A stretch of 64,000 nucleotides of DNA from Cristatella mucedo (Eukaryota > Bryozoa > Phylactolaemata > Cristatellidae). Below the pieces are notes generated by a model that saw nothing but the letters and a program-made list of their open reading frames with translations, was not told where the DNA came from and did no database searches. This document shows positions 59,086-64,000 of the stretch, piece after piece. Location: contig WPIO01000162.1 of assembly GCA_009760855.2 (NCBI GenBank), positions 1-64,000 on the forward strand, read 5' to 3'. Numbering within the stretch: the stretch's first letter is position 1; the number at the start of each line of letters is the position of its first letter. Both the position numbers and the translations under genes were made by a program.

Positions 59086-60633
59086 GTAATAATAATAATA
59101 ATAATATTGCACTTGATAAAGCGCCCTCAGAGAACTTAATCTCTTTCTAGGCGCTTTACATTTGCTGCAAAGTGATACGCAATAGAATAGTAAGTAAAAT
59201 CATGCTTGAAAAACAAACAAAATGAATAACATGGTTAGGGGTTACATGCACTGGGTCAGCATGCAAATGTGGTTAGTGGCAGCAGGAACAGTGTCAGCAC
59301 GCATAAGCACATCGAGGACGAATCACAAGGACCCACTAAATGCTGTCCTAAATAGGAATGTTTTTAAGTTTCTTTTAAATGTGGTCAGGTCAGGGGATGT
59401 TCTGATGCAGGTCGGGAGGGAGTTCCAGGCTGTGGGAGCATACGAACTAAATGCACGGTCTCCAAAGGATTTAAGGTTTGTACGAGGTATTTCTAGACTG
59501 TTGGATTCCGAAAAGCGAGTGGTACGATGCTTTGCCTGATGGGGTAGTATCTCTGAAAGATAGGCTGGAGCCATAGAATGAAGAGACCTAAAAGTGAGCG
59601 ACAAAACCTTGAAGTCAATCCGTTGCTTGACTGGTAACCAGTGCAGGTCGGCGAGAAGTGGAGTAATGTGGCAACTGCGACGCTCACGGCAGACAAGCCT
59701 AGCTGCAGAGTTTTGCACCAGCTGCAATCGCCTGATCGCACATGCTGGTAGGCCAGTAAGCAGTGAGTTGCAGAAGTCGAGACGAGATGTCACGAATGCA
59801 TGGACCAACTTGGACGTGGTATCCTTATCTAAACAAGCCCTAATTTTAGCAATGTTATGAAGCTGAAAATAGGCTGATTTGACTGTGGAGCTGATGTGGT
59901 CGTCTAACGAGAGGTCGCTTTGGAATATGACACCTAGATTTCGAGCTGATGCAACTGGAGATATGCTGGCAGAGCCAATTTTGAAAGTCAGCCTTTCCAA
60001 TTTCTGAATAACACTAGGTTTGCCCATAACTAGTAAGTTAGTTTTATCATCGTTTAGTTTTAGAAAATTTGCTGCCATCCATGATCGGATGTCATCAATG
60101 CATGCAGCAAGTGAGTTGAGAGAATTTGAGGTGCTCGAAGGCTGGGAGGGATCAAAGCAAAGGTACAACTGAGTGTCATCCGCATAGAAGTGAAAGCCTA
60201 GATTGTGCTTGGCAATCACATCAGCGAGAGGGAGAGTATAGACGGTGAAAAGGACCGGACCTAGCACAGAGCCCTGAGGTACTCCATATTTTAGAGGTAC
60301 TTCAGATGATCTTTGTCCATTCACATCAACACTCTGGAGTCTCCCACTGAGATAGGACCTGAACCACTGCAGAGCAGTGCCAGTGATGCCCAGGCGAGAT
60401 GAGAGGCGCTCTAGAAGTACTTTGTGATCGATGGTATCAAAAGCTGCCGAAAGATCGAGCAAAACAAGAAGAGACACTCTACCCATGTCTGCATTCCTAA
60501 GTAGGTCGTTGTATACCCGAAGCAATGCTGACTCTGTGGAGTGATTAGCTCTAAAGCCAGACTGGAACTTACTAGCAAGGTGTGAGGTTTCGATATACGA
60601 GTTCAGCTGGTCTGCCGCGACCCGTTCCAGTGT
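59086..60633 (-). mobile_element. L2-type LINE, 5'-truncated but well preserved
   Basis: The best LINE copy in the window. The 3' end (59086-59322) has an ATA-type repeat, the terminal stem AAAGCGCC...GGCGCTTT and the 3' untranslated region. The RT reading frame follows and the element stops at about 60633, within codons upstream of FQSGFRANHSTESALLRVYN. It is inserted in an older copy of itself. No target-site duplication longer than a few bases was seen (TTAGT/CTAGT). Confidence 0.85.
59323..60525 (-). CDS. L2-type LINE reverse transcriptase (5'-truncated ORF2)
   Basis: 400 codons from the first ATG; the frame stays open further upstream to about 60632, so the ATG is internal and the natural start is lost. 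Residues 23-33 are LDLSAAFDTID (RT catalytic block A), 81-93 GVPQGSVLGPVLF, 114-117 YADD (catalytic), then MAANFLKLNDDKTNLLVMG, and near the C terminus LADLHWLPVKQRI, GDRAFSSYAPTAWNSLP and RTSPDLTTFKRNLKTFLF, the usual C-terminal signature of L2/CR1-type elements. The protein would copy LINE RNA into DNA at a nicked target. The N-terminal APE endonuclease and part of the fingers are absent, so it cannot transpose by itself. No stop interrupts the frame, hence a recent insertion. Confidence 0.9.
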   Translation of the reverse strand: MLRVYNDLLRNADMGRVSLLVLLDLSAAFDTIDHKVLLERLSSRLGITGTALQWFRSYLSGRLQSVDVNGQRSSEVPLKYGVPQGSVLGPVLFTVYTLPLADVIAKHNLGFHFYADDTQLYLCFDPSQPSSTSNSLNSLAACIDDIRSWMAANFLKLNDDKTNLLVMGKPSVIQKLERLTFKIGSASISPVASARNLGVIFQSDLSLDDHISSTVKSAYFQLHNIAKIRACLDKDTTSKLVHAFVTSRLDFCNSLLTGLPACAIRRLQLVQNSAARLVCRERRSCHITPLLADLHWLPVKQRIDFKVLSLTFRSLHSMAPAYLSEILPHQAKHRTTRFSESNSLEIPRTNLKSFGDRAFSSYAPTAWNSLPTCIRTSPDLTTFKRNLKTFLFRTAFSGSL

Positions 60634-60785
60634 CTAGTAGCAGCATGCAACAGTGTTAGTGCTCATAATCACACAAAAGACGAATCACAGGGAACCACTA
60701 AATGCTGTCACAGATGGGTGCGTTTTTAATTTCTTTTTAAATGCTGTCAAGTCAGGGTATGTCGTGAGTAGCCTATCATTATCCA
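60634..60785 (-). mobile_element. Older L2 LINE, remainder upstream of the younger insertion
   Basis: GCAGCATGCAACAGTGTTAG, CGAATCACAGGGAACCACTA and CTTTTTAAATGCTGTCAAGT align with 59277-59395 of the younger copy. Together with 58905-59085 it makes one older, 5'-truncated L2. Confidence 0.75.
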
Positions 60786-61540
60786 GATACCAAGTCTCAA
60801 TTTGTCTCAGACTTCTCCGACCTCATTTTGATGCTGTTTCCGAGAAATCAACGCTTCATCGTCATGGGTCATTTTACCATTCGTTTTGATAACTTTTACG
60901 ATGGCTTTAGAACCAAAATTTTGTGCACTGACCGACCCACTGTCTCGTTTAGGTCATGTATATGGCCCAACTCACATCAAGGGAAAATTTGCAATGGGAA
61001 AGTACGCAGGGCCCAGTCCCCAGCGCCCCCCACCTTTCTACTCCTCCCGAACGCCAGCAATGAGAAAATGACACCCGAATTCTTCTCGGTGAGCAACGGC
61101 TTTGTTTGCGTCGAATACATGCGGCGACGATACGCTACAAGCTTTCATTAATTGCGGCAAGTGGCTCCACCAACTTGTGGGTCTTGAGACCTTGTGGGTC
61201 TTGCCCCTACGTAGAAATTTACTGGTCGTACTCTCTCCCTCTCTCTCTCTCTCTCCCATAGATGAAGTTCCTGGCTCCACCACTGGACCAGCGGTGGTCA
61301 CTCTATGAAGGCTCAACAGGAAGTTCGTAAGTTAACTAAGCACCAGAGAGAGAACTGAAGATAATTTTAATCCTTTTAATACGCAATTTTCAGAAAGATT
61401 AACTTAACTCTGTAATATCTATCCTGGAACTTTATACCTCGCTGCAGGAGAAAATACTACCAAAGATAATAGACATGCTGTAGCGTGCCTAGACGAGGTG
61501 TAAAAACTCACAAGTAGACGATCAATCCACTGGTCAATAA
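60786..61540. other. Unassigned, with a short CT repeat
   Basis: A plus-strand frame (60828-61151, 107 codons) has no recognised domain. A CT run lies at 61228-61256. Confidence 0.35.
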
Positions 61541-61541
61541 A

Positions 61542-62000
61542 ATGCTTGATCCACCAACGTGCGCGAAATCTTGCACAGGCAATCGCTCGAAGCAAAGAAA
61601 AACAACAGGCAAGTTTACCGGAGCACCTAGACGTCGTCAGCGAAACGGACGCATAATCTTCCCCAAAGACGTCTTCATCGACGCTAGGTCAACGCTGCAC
61701 GCTAGGTCAACGCTGCACGCTAGGTCAACGCTGCACGTGCCTCACCTCCTCTGCTGCAGTCGGGTGCCAGTCGCTCGCTGTCTGCTCATCCGCACCCGAG
61801 CGTGGGAGCCTCTCCGAGCTTCCGTTCGTTTCCCCCGTCGATCGCTTCCGTTCATTCTTAGACGAGCGTCCGGAGTCAGCTGGGACACGGGGCGGCTGAC
61901 ACGAGTGCGGCATCGCATTCGCCTTCAGTTTTGGATTACGCCTGGCGTTTGGCTTCAGCAGCTTGGGCATTTCGCGCCCCTTCGACATCTGCTTGGATGA
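61542..62000 (+). CDS. Hypothetical open frame of 152 codons with ARSTLH repeats
   Basis: Starts at ATG 61542. Basic in its first third (KTTGKFTGAPRRRQRNGR), then three copies of ARSTLH produced by an 18-bp tandem repeat (61683-61738), then an Arg/Leu-rich end. No domain or splice context was recognised, and the overlapping minus-strand frame is also open (61725-62018). It may be fortuitous. Confidence 0.25.
   Translation: MLDPPTCAKSCTGNRSKQRKTTGKFTGAPRRRQRNGRIIFPKDVFIDARSTLHARSTLHARSTLHVPHLLCCSRVPVARCLLIRTRAWEPLRASVRFPRRSLPFILRRASGVSWDTGRLTRVRHRIRLQFWITPGVWLQQLGHFAPLRHLLG
61683..61738. repeat. 18-bp minisatellite, three units
   Basis: GCTAGGTCAACGCTGCAC is repeated three times without change. 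Confidence 0.95.
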
Positions 62001-62217
62001 ATCTCGCCTCGTCGACATGCTTACCAGTGCAATCTGATAGTCCGATACTGACTGTTATCTGTCGCCAATAAGCAAATGTACACACCTGCCAATCTGTGAC
62101 TCGAGCTATTTGTAAGTGTGTATTTATTGCCTATACCTAAATAGAAAGAGATAGGGAGATACCATATATATATATAATTAATTTATAAAACAGTGACAGA
62201 ATATAACACACACAGAA

Positions 62218-62360
62218 ATATAATTTATTTCTATAGCGCCCCAAGAGAACTTAATCTCTATTTAGGTGCTTCACATATGCCTCGGGGCTCGAGCCCACGA
62301 CCTCAGTCAGACCTTAGTCGGCGCGAGCACCATAACCACTAGACCAAACCAGCTCGGCAA
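62218..62360 (-). mobile_element. SINE family A (minus strand), near complete
   Basis: Plus strand begins AATTTATTTCTATAGCGCCC and ends AAACCAGCTCGGCA. The minus strand has the A box (TGGTCTAGTGGTTATGG), a B box GTGGGCTCGAGCCCC and the L2-like stem. A TG and TA run follows immediately. Confidence 0.88.
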
Positions 62361-62363
62361 TGT

Positions 62364-62370
62364 ATGTATG

Positions 62371-62434
<64 letters not shown>

Positions 62435-62440
62435 TGTATA
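62364..62440. repeat. (TA)n microsatellite with TGTA flanks
   Basis: About 60 bases of alternating TA. The apparent Tyr-Ile frame is an artefact. Confidence 0.95.
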
Positions 62441-62454
62441 TATCGAATACGTAC

Positions 62455-62660
62455 AAAGTGGTACCTCAGCTTACAAGTTTAACTCATTCCATGTCGGAGC
62501 TCGTAACTCAAATTGCTGGTATGTCAAATCTATTTTCCCCATTGAAATGCCATTAATTCGTTCCGGACCCCCAAAAAATACTGCAATTTGTATCCATTGT
62601 TTTTAAATTAAAAAGTGATTATAAATAACAAATACTATTTTAAAAACGATACAATAGAAT
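62455..62660. mobile_element. Possible mariner-type MITE
   Basis: GTGGTACCTCAGCTTACAAG, CTCGTAACTCAAATTGCTGG and TTCCCCATTGAAATGCCATT closely recall the terminal region of mariner-type elements common in animals (CAGTGGTACCTCGACTTACG start). The other terminus was not identified and there is no transposase. Confidence 0.45.
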
Positions 62661-63419
62661 CTCTTGAAATAAAGGGGTTTTATTAATCCGAATGAACGGG
62701 AGGCACTTGGAGATCAGAAGACTTGAAGATGCTAAGGGAGTTAGAGGATAAAGGCTGAAATGAACATTTAATTCTTATTTGGAGATTTTTTTCGCCGGGC
62801 CTTCCTCGGTTTCAGTGTATTGGCTGGGCCTTTACGGGGACGCGCCGATTGTTATCAGTTATGCGATGAACTCTCACACGATGACATTACCTAAATAAAG
62901 TACAGTACGTACTTGGCTGTTCCTGCGGAAATTGGATTTAACACCAGAGTCTGGTGATCTTGTGGGTCCAAGCACCACGACGGCTCACTCGATTTAAGTC
63001 TGGGAGCGAACCAACAGGCCTGCACTGGGCGTCACATCCGGATCGTAGGGCAGCGTCTCGCAACGGAACGTCGTTCGCTGCCCTACCCTTACCGGCCTGA
63101 GTAACCACACGCAGCGTGACGTTTGCTGCGGCAGAAAGGGTTGGGTATCTGATGCTGCACAATTTAAGCTCTCAGTTTGCTCGTCAATAGCTAGACCAGC
63201 GTACTTATGTTTGGAAATATTTCGTTCTTTAAATCTTGAAATCACGTACGATGGCTAACCGAAACATCCATTCTAAGACCGTCCATTTTAGGCATCGTAA
63301 AAATCTTTACAGGAGCCGTTTCAATTGTTCGATGATACAATGGCCGTGTCGGCACGAGGAAGAACAAACAATTGCTCACACGACTCTAAAATGCGGTAAA
63401 GAACAAGTCACTAGCTACC
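62661..63419. other. Unassigned sequence
   Basis: A minus-strand frame at 62994-63245 (83 codons) is readable but not recognised. Confidence 0.3.
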
Positions 63420-63530
63420 CTCTCATCAAATGCCGTCAAATCGGGGGATATCGTGAGGTCAGAAGGAACTGGGTTCCAGGCTTTGGAAGCATAGGAACGT
63501 AAGTCATTAAGTCTTTAGTAGGATTTAAGT
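63420..63530 (-). mobile_element. L2-type LINE fragment
   Basis: AAATGCCGTCAAATC, GGGTTCCAGGCTTTGGAAGC and AACGTAAGTCATTAAG match the C-terminal coding part of L2 (59375-59470) in order on the minus strand. Confidence 0.6.
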
Positions 63531-63879
63531 GACATAGGAGAGCGAAGCAGAAGAGGTTTTGTTTTGTGAATCGCAACCTCTGCGGCTCCTGGCAAAAGTC
63601 TTGAGATTACTAAGGCAACATTTTGTTTTCGCTGAAGCGGCCTTTCAAAAGTCAGCTCTGAAGGCTGGCAGGCCAACGGGCCGCCGGCATTGACCTCGGC
63701 AAGTTAGTCGCACGCAGCAGCCGCGTATCTCGAAGTTTCTCTCTAAAGCGGGGTGGGGGAAAACGGGATCGAAAGGATCAAAGTCCGAATCAAGCGGACC
63801 AAAATCTAGCTAGCACGTACGCCTCTCCCTCACAGCGCTGCCGACGGAGCGATCCGAGCTCAGAGCCGGACTAATGCGG
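63531..63879. other. Unassigned sequence
   Basis: No recognisable feature. Confidence 0.35.
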
Positions 63880-64000
63880 TTGCTCTCTCTCTTTTTATGT
63901 CTCTCTCACCATCCCCGTCTCTCTCGGTGTCTCTCTTTCTCCCTCTCTCTATGCGTTTCTCTCTCTCCCAGTGTCTCTCTCGCTCTCTCTCCGTGCTCGA
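63880..64000. repeat. Pyrimidine-rich CT repeat region
   Basis: Interrupted TCTCTC runs fill the last 120 bases and continue past the window edge. Confidence 0.9.

Noticed and set aside
60828-61151. Possible gene related to the 10.7-10.9 kb frame (shared GKYAG word)
   Set aside because: The similarity covers only about ten bases and does not extend.

Overview
The window looks like a repeat-rich piece of an invertebrate (metazoan) nuclear genome. There are no operons, ribosome-binding sites or long intact single-copy genes. Nearly everything recognisable is a transposable element: L2/CR1-type LINEs, tRNA-headed SINEs, an R2/Hero-type LINE with a restriction-like endonuclease, a Mutator-like (MULE) DNA transposon, a Tc1-type fragment, fold-back MITEs and long simple repeats. 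I cannot name the species. All family assignments come from motifs read by eye.

Layout. 1-24.4 kb is a mosaic of old elements: an L2-type RT fragment at the left edge, two inverted 1.3-kb arms (about 2.47-3.80 and 16.5-17.8 kb), a decayed MULE with visible terminal inverted repeats (5.9-7.4 kb), a Tc1 fragment (11.0-11.4 kb), the C-terminal half of an R2/Hero-type LINE (13.9-15.7 kb), and a pair of paralogous unclassified repeats (11.4-12.6 and 20.6-22.95 kb). One of that pair carries an L2 insertion and the other preserves the empty site. 24.43-56.92 kb is a direct tandem array of a roughly 13.3-kb unit: copy 1 24428-37849, copy 2 37850-51107, copy 3 51108-56917 (truncated). Copies 2 and 3 are nearly identical. 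Copy 1 is also nearly identical from about 28.5 kb onward, but its first 4 kb is peppered with one-base differences, mostly extra bases. That pattern leaves open both a very recent duplication and an assembly artefact. 56.9-64 kb holds a diverged paralogue of the GC-rich locus that ends each unit, then a stack of nested L2 insertions including the best RT reading frame in the window (59323-60525, minus), a SINE, a mariner-like MITE and a pyrimidine-rich right edge.

The best candidate for host coding sequence is the GC-rich minus-strand locus at the end of each tandem unit (36.8-37.85 kb and 50.0-51.1 kb) and its diverged relative at 57.0-58.18 kb. Both begin just after a good splice acceptor, at nearly the same distance and in the same phase, and share the peptide DGPLWGLE(R/P)CLLAAAY, whose codons differ at six synonymous positions and one non-synonymous position. 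A second conserved block lies further downstream. I do not recognise the protein. Another possible exon of the same strand (39272-38899) follows a textbook acceptor in each unit.

The elements appear linked. The L2-type LINE and the main tRNA-headed SINE end in the same stem-loop, consistent with a LINE/SINE partnership in which the SINE uses the LINE reverse transcriptase. SINEs have landed inside L2 copies at least twice, and an L2 copy has landed in an older L2.
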